Notes: generated from the letters alone by a model not told the origin. Shown: positions 1 through 6,816, numbered from the stretch's first letter. The stretch: 9,309 nt of DNA from Gammaproteobacteria bacterium (GCA_027001815.1 JALTLT010000456.1:1-9309); one strand, 5' to 3'. A program made the numbers and translations.

Positions 1-348
1 CCGCCCTGCCCGCCCATGCAGATCAACGACGCCGAGCACACCAAGCTGGCGATCTGGGTCGGCGGCAACCACTCCAATGCCCGCAGCAAGCCCACCTTCC
101 ACAAGCTGGTGGCTGCCGGCATCCCCAACAATCCTCCCCGCTGGCCGGAGGCGACCGCGATCGTCAAGCGGATCCTCAAGGTCTACAAGGAGGATGCGAA
201 GGACTGGGAGCGCATCAACGACTGGATCGACCGCATCGGCTGGCCGCGCTTCTTCGAGCTGACCGGCCTGCCGTTCACCAAGTTCCACATTGACAACTGG
301 CGTCACGCTCGCAAGAGCCTCAACGCCTCTACTCACATTCGCTTCTGA
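1..348 (+). CDS. dsrB: DsrB, reverse dissimilatory sulfite reductase beta subunit (C-terminal 115 residues)
   Basis: This is the 3' end of the gene for the beta subunit of the siroheme- and [4Fe-4S]-containing sulfite reductase DsrAB, the cytoplasmic enzyme that in sulfur oxidisers converts DsrC-bound sulfur to sulfite. The reading frame is open from base 1 and its start lies before the window. The first residues read PPCPPMQINDAEH, and this cysteine is best explained as the last ligand of the inserted ferredoxin domain. It is followed by the family-typical WVGGNHSNARSKP segment and the conserved end GLPFTKFHIDNWRHAR. The siroheme-binding cysteine motifs must lie upstream, out of view. The frame ends at TGA 346-348, 32 bp before dsrE. 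The methionine at 16 is internal, not a start. Assignment rests on recalled family sequence and on ten dsr genes following in order. Confidence 0.95.
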   Translation, partial: PPCPPMQINDAEHTKLAIWVGGNHSNARSKPTFHKLVAAGIPNNPPRWPEATAIVKRILKVYKEDAKDWERINDWIDRIGWPRFFELTGLPFTKFHIDNWRHARKSLNASTHIRF

Positions 349-380
349 TTCAGCGAGCGACTTTCGATCGAGGTGTTTGG

Positions 381-773
381 ATGAAACTCGGTATCCAAAT
401 CAACGAAGGCCCCTATCAGCACCAGGCGTCGGACACGGCGTACCTGTTCACCAAGGCGGCGCTGGAGAAGGGACACGAGATCTTCCGTGTCTTCTTCTAC
501 CATGACGGTGTCAACAACGGCACCCGGCTGACCACCCCGCCCCAGGACGACCGCAACATCGTTGCCCGGTGGTCTGAGCTGGCCGAGAAGTACAATCTCG
601 ATCTGGTCATCTGCGTTGCCGCGGCCCAGCGCCGCGGCATCGTGGACCCGGACGAGAAGAAGCGTCATGGCAAAGATGCCGACAACATCGCCCCGGGCTT
701 CCGTATCTCCGGCCTTGGCCAGCTCATCGAAGCCGGCATTCAGTGCGACCGCCTGGTTGTGTTTGGCGACTAA
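381..773 (+). CDS. dsrE: DsrE, sulfurtransferase subunit of DsrEFH
   Basis: DsrE is the catalytic subunit of the cytoplasmic DsrE2F2H2 sulfurtransferase, homologous to TusD of the E. coli tRNA-thiolation relay. It takes sulfur delivered from upstream carriers (rhodanese/TusA type) and passes it to DsrC. The 130-residue product has the DsrE/DsrF-like fold signature, starting MKLGIQINEGPYQHQ, with FFYHDGVNNG near residues 38-47. A cysteine falls at residue 78 (DLVICVAAAQRRG), the same number as the active Cys78 established in A. vinosum DsrE. A second cysteine is at residue 122. The length equals that usual for the family. The ATG is preceded by GAGGTG at 370-375 with a 5-base spacer. dsrF follows after 18 bp, so the two are cotranscribed. 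Confidence 0.96.
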   Translation: MKLGIQINEGPYQHQASDTAYLFTKAALEKGHEIFRVFFYHDGVNNGTRLTTPPQDDRNIVARWSELAEKYNLDLVICVAAAQRRGIVDPDEKKRHGKDADNIAPGFRISGLGQLIEAGIQCDRLVVFGD

Positions 774-791
774 CTGCGAGGATTAGGCGAG

Positions 792-1181
792 ATGAGCGAA
801 GAGATGATGGAAGAAGGCGGCGTCGTCAAGAAGTTCATGTACGTGAACCGCAAGGCGCCGATCGGCAGTATCTATGCCCTCGAGTCGCTGGAGGTCGTCC
901 TGATCGGCGCGGCATTCGAACAGGACGTCTGCATGGTGTTCCTGGACGACGGTATCTACCAGATCGTCAAGGGCATGGACACCAACGACGTGGAGATGAA
1001 GAACTTCTCTCCCACCTATCGTGCGCTGGAGATGTACGACGTCGAGCGCCTCTATGTCTCCAAGGAGGCGATGGAGGAGCGGGGGCTCACCACCGACGAC
1101 CTGGTGGTGGATGTCGAGGTCATGGATGCCTCGCAGATCGCTGACCTGATGGAAGAGCAGGACGTGATCCTGAGTTTCTGA
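792..1181 (+). CDS. dsrF: DsrF, subunit of DsrEFH sulfurtransferase
   Basis: DsrF is the TusC-like subunit of the DsrEFH hexamer and is structurally related to DsrE. The 129-residue product contains the family stretch KKFMYVNRKAPIGSIYALES (residues 13-32), then VVLIGAAFEQDVCMVFLDDG. Its only cysteine is Cys47. The Cys78 equivalent of DsrE is missing, consistent with DsrF not being the main sulfur acceptor. The start at 792 is supported by GAGGA at 778-782, nine bases upstream. Methionines at 804 and 807 are possible alternatives and would remove only four or five residues. The stop codon overlaps by one base the ribosome binding site of dsrH, ten bases upstream of its ATG, so translation of F and H is probably coupled. 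Confidence 0.95.
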   Translation: MSEEMMEEGGVVKKFMYVNRKAPIGSIYALESLEVVLIGAAFEQDVCMVFLDDGIYQIVKGMDTNDVEMKNFSPTYRALEMYDVERLYVSKEAMEERGLTTDDLVVDVEVMDASQIADLMEEQDVILSF

Positions 1182-1191
1182 GGAGAGGAAG

Positions 1192-1491
1192 ATGCTACAC
1201 ACCGTTAACAAGTCCCCCTTCGAGAGAAACACTCTGGAGACCTGCCTGCAGCACGCGAAGGATGGATCCACCATCCTGCTGATCGAGGACGGCGTCTACG
1301 CCGCCACCGAAGGCACCCGCTTCAGCGACACCATCAAGAAGGCGATGGAGACCAAGACCGTCTGCGCGCTGCTTCCCGACCTCAAGGCGCGGGGCATGCA
1401 CGAGAAGGTCATCGAGGGCATCAAGCTGGTCGATTACGCCGGATTCGTCGACCTGGTCGAGCAGAACGAGCGCGTTCAGGCCTGGCTGTAA
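1192..1491 (+). CDS. dsrH: DsrH, subunit of DsrEFH sulfurtransferase
   Basis: DsrH is the TusB-like small subunit completing the DsrE2F2H2 complex. The 99-residue product begins MLHTVNKSPFERNTLETC, a strongly recognisable DsrH/TusB start, followed by ILLIEDGVYAAT. Cys18 aligns with the conserved DsrH cysteine (Cys20 in A. vinosum); a second, Cys58, sits in KTVCALLPD. The length is close to the roughly 100 residues usual for the family. A strong ribosome binding site, AGGAG at 1181-1185, precedes the ATG by six bases and overlaps the dsrF stop. The gene ends with TAA at 1489-1491, 40 bp before dsrC. Confidence 0.95.
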   Translation: MLHTVNKSPFERNTLETCLQHAKDGSTILLIEDGVYAATEGTRFSDTIKKAMETKTVCALLPDLKARGMHEKVIEGIKLVDYAGFVDLVEQNERVQAWL

Positions 1492-1504
1492 CTATCTGTA
1501 TATT
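1475..1504 (+). promoter_or_regulatory. Candidate internal promoter for dsrC
   Basis: The end of dsrH and the start of the gap hold TTCAGG (1475-1480), then 18 bases, then TATATT (1499-1504), which matches five of six positions of a sigma70 -10 box. The -35 match is poor (three of six). The surrounding run 1492-1515 is rich in A and T, in contrast to all neighbouring sequence. RT-PCR in A. vinosum pointed to an additional internal promoter for dsrC, so a promoter is plausible here, but the boxes themselves are my inference. Confidence 0.3.
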
Positions 1505-1531
1505 TTTCGTTAAACACGAGGAGATTGAACA

Positions 1532-1864
1532 ATGGCAATCGAAGTTGGTGGCAAGACCATCGAGACTGATGAAGAGGGTTACCTGGTCAACCTGAGCGAC
1601 TGGAACGAGGAAGTCGCCAAGAAGCTGGCCGAGGAAGAAGGCCTCGAGATGAACGACGAGCGCTGGGAGATCGTCAACTTCCTGCGCGACTACTACAACG
1701 AGTATCAGATCGCTCCCGCCGTCCGCGTGCTGACCAAGGCCGTCGGCAAGCGCCTGGGCAAGGAGAAGGGCACCAGCAAGTACCTCTACGAGCTGTTCCC
1801 TTATGGTCCGGCCAAGCAGGCGTGCAAGATCGCCGGTCTGCCCAAGCCGACCGGCTGCGTCTGA
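1532..1864 (+). CDS. dsrC: DsrC, sulfur-carrier protein and substrate of DsrAB
   Basis: DsrC (TusE family) is a small soluble protein whose flexible C-terminal arm carries sulfur into the DsrAB active site and afterwards interacts with the membrane complex through DsrK. The 110-residue product ends GPAKQACKIAGLPKPTGCV. Both redox cysteines are present, Cys98 and Cys109, separated by ten residues, with Cys109 penultimate as required for a true DsrC rather than a one-cysteine TusE or RspA homologue. The body, from WEIVNFLRDYYNEYQIAPAV onward, is typical. The start at 1532 follows GAGGAG at 1518-1523. The upstream gap is AT-rich and may hold an extra promoter, and a strong hairpin follows the gene. 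Both would fit DsrC being needed in excess over the other Dsr proteins. Confidence 0.98.
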   Translation: MAIEVGGKTIETDEEGYLVNLSDWNEEVAKKLAEEEGLEMNDERWEIVNFLRDYYNEYQIAPAVRVLTKAVGKRLGKEKGTSKYLYELFPYGPAKQACKIAGLPKPTGCV

Positions 1865-1878
1865 TCGCAAGCTGCCCG

Positions 1879-1907
1879 CCGGGGCCGGTCGAAGCCGGCC
1901 CCGGTTT
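1879..1907 (+). terminator. GC-rich hairpin with short T run after dsrC (attenuator-like)
   Basis: CCGGGGCCGG at 1879-1888 and CCGGCCCCGG at 1895-1904 form a perfect 10-bp stem around a six-base loop, directly followed by TTT (1905-1907). GCCCGC at 1874-1879 can alternatively pair with GCGGGC at 1908-1913, lengthening the structure around a small bulge. The T run is too short for an efficient intrinsic terminator. Partial termination, or a 3' end that protects dsrC mRNA, is therefore the likelier reading. The hairpin starts 14 bases after the dsrC stop. Confidence 0.55.
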
Positions 1908-1935
1908 GCGGGCGACCCCTGAAGACGGTTTCGTT

Positions 1936-1943
1936 ATCTGGTA
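1936..1943 (+). repeat. ATCTGGTA motif before dsrM
   Basis: The 8-mer ATCTGGTA begins exactly 24 bases before the dsrM ATG and abuts its AGGGAGG ribosome binding site. The same 8-mer lies exactly 24 bases before the dsrL ATG. No function is known to me; it may be coincidence. Confidence 0.25.
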
Positions 1944-1959
1944 GGGAGGACACAGAGGC

Positions 1960-2718
1960 ATGTCGTTTCTGTCCACCGCGTACGCGCTCCTTTTCTATGT
2001 CGCGACGCTGATACTCTTCGCTGGCCTGACCATGCGCATCATCAAGTACGCACGCACGCCGGCGCCGCTCAAGATTCCTACCATGCCCGCACCGCTCACC
2101 AAGGCAGGTGTCGCCTTGCGTATCGGTCGCGAAGTGGTGTTCTTCCAGAGCCTGTTTCGTTCGCAGAAGTGGACCTGGCTGTTCGGCTGGATGTTCCACC
2201 TCGCCCTTCTGCTCGCATTCTTCCGCCATCTCCGCTACTCCATGAGCCCGGACAACATCCTGTGGCCGCTGGTCAGCCTGGAGGTGGTGCAGACCTTCGG
2301 CAAGTACGCCGGGTTTGCCATGGTGGCCGGACTGCTTGGCCTGCTGGCACGCCGCATCTTCGTCGATCGGGTGCGCTACGTATCGGCCCCCTCCGACTAT
2401 CTGATGCTGCTGCTGCTGCTCGGTATCGCCTTCAGCGGCCTCTCCATGAGCTTCGTCGCCCATACCGACATCGTGCAGCTCAAGGCCTTCGTCATGGGCC
2501 TCATCTACTTCGACTGGCAGGAGCTTCCCGCCAGCGCGCCGCTGATCATTCATCTGACTCTGGTGGCCCTGCTGATGATCATCTTCCCCATCAGCAAGCT
2601 GCTGCACGCGCCGGGCATCTTCTTCAGCCCGACCCGCAACCAGGTGGACGACGCCCGTGAGCGACGTCACCTTGCACCCTGGGCTGCTGCACTGGATTCC
2701 ACACGCGGCAATCGTTGA
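1960..2718 (+). CDS. dsrM: DsrM, membrane diheme cytochrome b subunit of DsrMKJOP
   Basis: DsrM is the NarI-like integral membrane subunit that exchanges electrons between the quinone pool and DsrK. The 252-residue product shows about five hydrophobic segments, near residues 7-28, 72-92, 116-134, 147-167 and 195-215. The histidines expected for two b hemes are present: His80 and His90 (ten apart) in the second helix, and His198 and His216 (18 apart) in the last. These spacings equal those of the heme ligands of E. coli NarI as I recall them (56/66 and 187/205). The ATG at 1960 follows AGGGAGG (1943-1949), with AGAGG at 1954-1958 closer. Residues 226-252 form a charged cytoplasmic tail. dsrK starts 32 bp downstream. 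Confidence 0.96.
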   Translation: MSFLSTAYALLFYVATLILFAGLTMRIIKYARTPAPLKIPTMPAPLTKAGVALRIGREVVFFQSLFRSQKWTWLFGWMFHLALLLAFFRHLRYSMSPDNILWPLVSLEVVQTFGKYAGFAMVAGLLGLLARRIFVDRVRYVSAPSDYLMLLLLLGIAFSGLSMSFVAHTDIVQLKAFVMGLIYFDWQELPASAPLIIHLTLVALLMIIFPISKLLHAPGIFFSPTRNQVDDARERRHLAPWAAALDSTRGNR

Positions 2719-2740
2719 AACCGAAGTGACGCAAATATCC

Positions 2741-2753
2741 GGAGGATCGCGTG
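2741..2753 (+). promoter_or_regulatory. Ribosome binding site deciding the GTG start of dsrK
   Basis: GGAGG at 2741-2745 stands five bases before GTG at 2751-2753. The next in-frame ATG lies 22 codons into the product, with no comparable site before it, so the GTG start is preferred. Confidence 0.8.
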
Positions 2754-4274
2754 GCTGACTTTGAGACACCGGAACTGACCGACGAGATCGTTGTTCCCCA
2801 CATCCAGGAAGGCGCGATGGAGGGCTCGGGCCCGTTCATCGCCAAACCGGAGCACCAGGAGCCCCTGGGCTTCCCCGGCGAGCTGGTGGAGAACTGGCAG
2901 GAGAAGGCCATCGACAAGATGGGCGAGCTGCTGGGCAAGTACCGCTCGTTCCAGGTCTTCCTCGACATCTGCGTGAAGTGCGGCGCCTGCACCGACAAGT
3001 GCCACTACTTCCTGAGCACCTCCGACCCCAAGAACATGCCGGTCGGCCGCCAGGACACCCTGCGCAGCGTCTATCGTCGCTACTTCACGGTGGCCGGCAA
3101 GCTGTTCCCCAAGCTGGTGGGTGCCCGTGATCTCACCAAGGAGGTACTGGACGAGTGGTACAACTACTTCCACCAGTGCTCCCAGTGCCGGCGCTGTTCC
3201 GTCTTCTGTCCCTACGGGATCGACACCGCCGAGATCTCCATGGCAGCCCGCGAGATCCTCGACTCCGTCGGTGTCGGCCAGAAGTACTGCAACGAGATCA
3301 TCGCCAAGGTGTTCAAGATCGGCAACAATCTCGGCCTGCCGGAGCCTGCCCTGCGTGACACCCTCGAGGACCTCGAGGAGGAGATCTACGAGGACACCGG
3401 CGTCAAGGTGCGTCTGCCGCTGGACGAGAAGGGAGCGGACATCCTGCTGATCACCCCGTCCGCCGACTTCTTCGCCGAACCCCACATCGACGGCCTGATG
3501 GGGTACGCCAAGGTGTTCCACGAGGCCGGCGTCTCCTGGACGATCAGCTCCTACGCCTCCGAGGCCGCCAACTTCGGCATGTTCATCGGCAGTTACGAGA
3601 ACATGCAGAAAGTGGCCATGCGTATCCGCGAGGCGGCGCTGGATCTCGGCGTCAAGCGCATCGTCCACGGCGAGTGCGGCCACGCCTGGCGTGTGGCCTA
3701 CAGCTTCTGGAACACTCTCGCGGGTCCGTGGGATTTCCTCGACCCCAACTACCCGGTGCCGCAGCACATCTGCGAGTTCACCTGGGACCTGATCCAGCAG
3801 GGCAAGCTGAAGTTCGACAAGTCGGAGAACGACCACCGCGTGGTCACCTTCCACGACTCCTGCAACGTGGCACGTGCCACCCGCATGGGCGACAAACCCG
3901 GCGGCCAGTTCGAGATCCCGCGCAACGTCATCAAGGCGGTCTGCAACAACTACGTGGACATGGAAGAGGAGACGATCCGCGACGCCACCTACTGCTGCGG
4001 CGGCGGCGGCGGCCTGCTCACCGACGACCTGATCGAACTGCGCGTCAAGGGCGCCATGCCCCGCATGCATGCGCTGAACAAGGTGATGGAGGAAGACGGC
4101 GTGACCAACATGGCGGCCATCTGCGCCATCTGCAAGAGCCAATTCACCAAGGTACTGCCCTACTACAAGATGCCCATGGACATGATCGTCAGTGTCCACC
4201 AGCTCGTGAGTGACGCCATCATCCTCACCGGCCAGAACGAGGAAGGGGGCGAGGAGGCCGAAGAGGAGGCCTGA
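2751..4274 (+). CDS. dsrK: DsrK, HdrD-like catalytic iron-sulfur subunit of DsrMKJOP
   Basis: DsrK is the cytoplasm-facing subunit related to heterodisulfide reductase HdrD. It is believed to act on the DsrC cysteine pair and to pass electrons to or from DsrM. The 507-residue product has two [4Fe-4S] motifs near the N-terminal third: Cys74/77/80/84 (DICVKCGACTDKC) and Cys143/146/149/153 (QCSQCRRCSVFC). The C-terminal half carries a CCG-type motif for the special non-cubane cluster: Cys371, then Cys415-Cys416 (YCCGGGGG), then Cys458 and Cys461 (ICAIC). A further cysteine is at 309 (HGECGHAW). There is no signal peptide or membrane helix. The start is GTG. The protein ends in a glutamate-rich tail (residues 496-507). 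It lies between dsrM and dsrL, as in A. vinosum. Confidence 0.97.
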   Translation: MADFETPELTDEIVVPHIQEGAMEGSGPFIAKPEHQEPLGFPGELVENWQEKAIDKMGELLGKYRSFQVFLDICVKCGACTDKCHYFLSTSDPKNMPVGRQDTLRSVYRRYFTVAGKLFPKLVGARDLTKEVLDEWYNYFHQCSQCRRCSVFCPYGIDTAEISMAAREILDSVGVGQKYCNEIIAKVFKIGNNLGLPEPALRDTLEDLEEEIYEDTGVKVRLPLDEKGADILLITPSADFFAEPHIDGLMGYAKVFHEAGVSWTISSYASEAANFGMFIGSYENMQKVAMRIREAALDLGVKRIVHGECGHAWRVAYSFWNTLAGPWDFLDPNYPVPQHICEFTWDLIQQGKLKFDKSENDHRVVTFHDSCNVARATRMGDKPGGQFEIPRNVIKAVCNNYVDMEEETIRDATYCCGGGGGLLTDDLIELRVKGAMPRMHALNKVMEEDGVTNMAAICAICKSQFTKVLPYYKMPMDMIVSVHQLVSDAIILTGQNEEGGEEAEEEA

Positions 4275-4350
4275 ACAGGACAGTCCACATCGATTCCGGA
4301 CCTGCCGCCGACGCGGAGGGTCGAAAGAAAACAGAGTCAAGCCCAGGTGC

Positions 4351-4363
4351 TACCAATCTGGTA
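4351..4363 (+). repeat. Small inverted repeat containing ATCTGGTA, before dsrL
   Basis: TACCA (4351-4355) and TGGTA (4359-4363) are an inverted repeat with a three-base centre. Its right part is the ATCTGGTA 8-mer (4356-4363) that also occurs before dsrM, again 24 bases from the ATG. It lies within the 105-bp dsrK-dsrL gap, the longest in the window. Role unknown. Confidence 0.25.
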
Positions 4364-4379
4364 ATTAGGAGACTGAATA

Positions 4380-6326
4380 ATGGCAACTTCCAGTGACGAA
4401 ATGAAAACCTTGACTTTCCGTCGATTCAAGGACGGTGACAACAAGTGGAAGTCTCTGACGGACAAGATCTTCATCGCGGACCGCTCGCACAAGTGCCCCA
4501 CCTACGTGCATCGTACGCCGCCCTGTCAGGGTAGTTGCCCCGCCGGTGAGGACATTCGCGGCTGGCTGGACATCGTCCGCGGCATTGAGAAGCCCGCCAA
4601 GGATGTCGACTGGCACGAGTACGCCTTCCGCCGCTCCACCAACGCCAACCCCTTCCCGGCCATCATGGGTCGTGTCTGCCCGGCCCCCTGCCAGGTGGGG
4701 TGCAACCGTAACGAGCTCGAGGACCACGTCGGCATCAACGCCGTGGAGCAGTACATCGGCGACACCGCGCTGGCCAACGGCTACGGTTTCGATGCCCCCG
4801 GCAAGGACACCGGCAAGAAGGTGGCGATCGTCGGTGGCGGCCCCGCCGGTCTCTCCGCCGCCTATCAGCTCCGCCGCATGGGCCATGCCTGCACCATCTT
4901 CGAGGACCACGCCGAGCTGGGTGGTTTCATGCGCTACGGCATTCCCCGCTACCGTACTCCCCGCGACGTGCTGGACGGTGAGATCAAGCGTATCCTCGAC
5001 ATGGGTGTGGAGGTCCGCACCAACACCCGCGTCGGCACCGACGTCACCGTCGAGGAGCTGGAGAAGGAGTACGACGCCATTCTGTGGGCGATCGGCACCC
5101 ACGACGGCCGCATCGTCCCGGCCAACAACGTCGATGCCCCCAACAGCATCTCCGGCATCGCCTTCCTGGCCGCCTTCAACGAGGGTCGCCTGAAGGCCGT
5201 TCCCAAGAAGCTGATCTGCATCGGCGGTGGCGACACCTCCATCGACGTCGTCTCCGTCGCCCGACGTCTGGGCGCCATCTCCGATCTCTCGGAGGAGAAC
5301 CTGCCGGAGACCATCATCGCCAACGGCTCCGAGCAGAACGTGGGCGACGAGCGGGAGCCCGCCGACGTCACCCTCACCTCCCTCTTCCCCAAGGATCAGA
5401 TGACCGCCGCCGAACACGAGGTGCAGGACGCCCTGCACGAGGGCGTGAAGATCCTCGACGGCGTGATGCCTCTGGAGGGGATCAAGGACGACAGCGGTCG
5501 CCTGGTGGGGGTCAAGTTCGCCAAGTGCGAGATGGTCGACGGCCGTCCCAACCCCATCGAGGGTACCGAGTTCGAGCTGGAGTGCGATCTGCTGGTCTCC
5601 GCCATCGGCCAGGCCGGCAAGATGGAGGGGCTCGAGGATCTGGACAACGGCCGCAGCTTCATCGATGCCGACCGGAACTACCAGGTGCCCGGCAAGCCCG
5701 GCCACTTCGTCGCGGGGGACATCGTCCGGCCCCACCTGCTGACCACCGCCATCGGCCAGGCCTCCATCGCCGCCGAGAGCATCGACCATTTCCTCAAGCA
5801 CGAGAACCTGGGTCCGCGCCCGAAGGTGGACGTCCACCACTTCAACCTGCTGGAGAAGCTGCAGGAGGCCGGCCTGGCGCCCAAGGAGTTCGATGCCGAG
5901 AAGATGGGCGACCTGCGCGGCACCTCCGAGGGTGACTGGGCGGTGCACAACTTCGAGGATCGCTCCAAGAACGAGATCATCCCCGCCTCGAAGCTGTTCC
6001 TCGGCCACTTCAACTACTCCCCGCGGATCTTGCGCGAGGAGATCCCGGTCGATCCCGAGCACATCATCGGCAGCTACCGGGAGCGCATGAAGGGCTACAG
6101 CGAGGAGCAGGCGCAGGAAGAGGCCAACCGCTGCATGAGCTGCGGCATGTGCTTCGAGTGTGACAACTGCGTGGTCTTCTGTCCCCAGGAGGCCGTGAAG
6201 CGTACGCCCAAGGACAAGGCGACCACCGGACGCTACGTCTACACCGACTATGCCCGTTGCGTCGGCTGCCACATCTGCGCCGATGTCTGCCCTACCGGCT
6301 ACATCGACATGGCGATGGGTGAATAA
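4380..6326 (+). CDS. dsrL: DsrL, iron-sulfur flavoprotein NAD(P)H:acceptor oxidoreductase
   Basis: DsrL is a soluble homologue of the glutamate synthase small subunit (GltD). In A. vinosum it is essential for sulfur oxidation, associates with DsrAB and couples it to NAD(P)+. The 648-residue product has these parts in order. N-terminal cysteines lie at 39, 49 and 53 and at 100/104/108 (CPAPCQVGC). The FAD-binding GGGPAG is at 152-157 and the NAD(P)-binding GGGDTS begins at 282. A second FAD contact is GHFVAGDIVRP. A C-terminal double-cluster ferredoxin domain has Cys591/594/597/601 and Cys627/630/633/637, preceded by extra cysteines 585 and 588. The length is close to A. vinosum DsrL (about 655), and presence with dsrEFH supports the oxidative type. 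AGGAGA at 4367-4372 supports the ATG. Confidence 0.97.
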   Translation: MATSSDEMKTLTFRRFKDGDNKWKSLTDKIFIADRSHKCPTYVHRTPPCQGSCPAGEDIRGWLDIVRGIEKPAKDVDWHEYAFRRSTNANPFPAIMGRVCPAPCQVGCNRNELEDHVGINAVEQYIGDTALANGYGFDAPGKDTGKKVAIVGGGPAGLSAAYQLRRMGHACTIFEDHAELGGFMRYGIPRYRTPRDVLDGEIKRILDMGVEVRTNTRVGTDVTVEELEKEYDAILWAIGTHDGRIVPANNVDAPNSISGIAFLAAFNEGRLKAVPKKLICIGGGDTSIDVVSVARRLGAISDLSEENLPETIIANGSEQNVGDEREPADVTLTSLFPKDQMTAAEHEVQDALHEGVKILDGVMPLEGIKDDSGRLVGVKFAKCEMVDGRPNPIEGTEFELECDLLVSAIGQAGKMEGLEDLDNGRSFIDADRNYQVPGKPGHFVAGDIVRPHLLTTAIGQASIAAESIDHFLKHENLGPRPKVDVHHFNLLEKLQEAGLAPKEFDAEKMGDLRGTSEGDWAVHNFEDRSKNEIIPASKLFLGHFNYSPRILREEIPVDPEHIIGSYRERMKGYSEEQAQEEANRCMSCGMCFECDNCVVFCPQEAVKRTPKDKATTGRYVYTDYARCVGCHICADVCPTGYIDMAMGE

Positions 6327-6341
6327 ACCGGACCAACCCAC

Positions 6342-6347
6342 AAGGTG
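6342..6347 (+). promoter_or_regulatory. Ribosome binding site choosing the dsrJ start
   Basis: AAGGTG stands nine bases before ATG 6357. It includes an in-frame GTG (6345), which would be an alternative start lacking its own site and would put four residues in front of a clean signal peptide. ATG 6357 is therefore preferred. Confidence 0.65.
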
Positions 6348-6356
6348 AATCGGCCA

Positions 6357-6809
6357 ATGAAGTACGCTCAATTTCTGTTGGCATGCATCACGGTGGCGCT
6401 GCTCGGCAGCGCCACCGCCTTCGCCGCCGCCCCCGTGCCCCATATTCCGGAGCCGGAGGGGGCCGAGAAGTGCGTGGAGCCCGAGGACGTGATGCGGCGC
6501 CAGCACTTCGAGTTCATCAAGCATCAGCGCGACGAGACCATGCGCCGCGGCATTCGCACCTCCAAGTACAGCTTCAAGGAGTGCATCAACTGCCACGTGG
6601 TGAAGGACGAGGCGGGTCGCGCCGTCAGCATCGAGGACGACCGTCACTTCTGCAACGCATGCCACAGCTATGCGGCGGTGACCGTCGACTGCTTCCAGTG
6701 CCACAAGTCGACGCCCGCGGAACCGAAGATGGGTTCCCTCGAGCAACCCGAGCGTTCCCTGGCCGGACTCATCGAACGCCTGGAAACCGTATCTGGCGCA
6801 CGGAGATAA
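6357..6809 (+). CDS. dsrJ: DsrJ, periplasmic triheme cytochrome c of DsrMKJOP
   Basis: DsrJ is the periplasmic multiheme subunit of the DsrMKJOP complex. The product, read from ATG 6357 as 150 residues, opens with a Sec-type signal or anchor segment of about 24 residues (MKYAQFLLACITVALLGSAT, then AFAAA). Three CXXCH heme sites follow: Cys76-His80 (CINCH), Cys99-His103 (CNACH) and Cys112-His116 (CFQCH). Cys39, in EKCVEPEDVMRR, corresponds to the cysteine shown in A. vinosum DsrJ to be a distal ligand of one heme, giving unusual His/Cys coordination. Nearby Met46, His50 and His56 may be other distal ligands. The length is ordinary for the family. The end overlaps the ribosome binding site of dsrO, seven bases upstream of its ATG. 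Confidence 0.96.
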   Translation: MKYAQFLLACITVALLGSATAFAAAPVPHIPEPEGAEKCVEPEDVMRRQHFEFIKHQRDETMRRGIRTSKYSFKECINCHVVKDEAGRAVSIEDDRHFCNACHSYAAVTVDCFQCHKSTPAEPKMGSLEQPERSLAGLIERLETVSGARR

Positions 6810-6816
6810 CCTGATC

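Noticed and set aside
2407..2418. Four CTG units in a row in dsrM
   Set aside because: They encode leucines of a membrane helix and are too short to be a meaningful microsatellite.
4321..4379. A sigma70 promoter in front of dsrL
   Set aside because: No pair of -35 and -10 boxes with suitable spacing was found; TAATTA at 4362-4367 is a poor match and overlaps the ribosome binding site.
6345..6347. GTG as the dsrJ start
   Set aside because: It lies inside the sequence that best serves as ribosome binding site for ATG 6357, and starting at ATG gives a normal signal peptide beginning MKYAQ.
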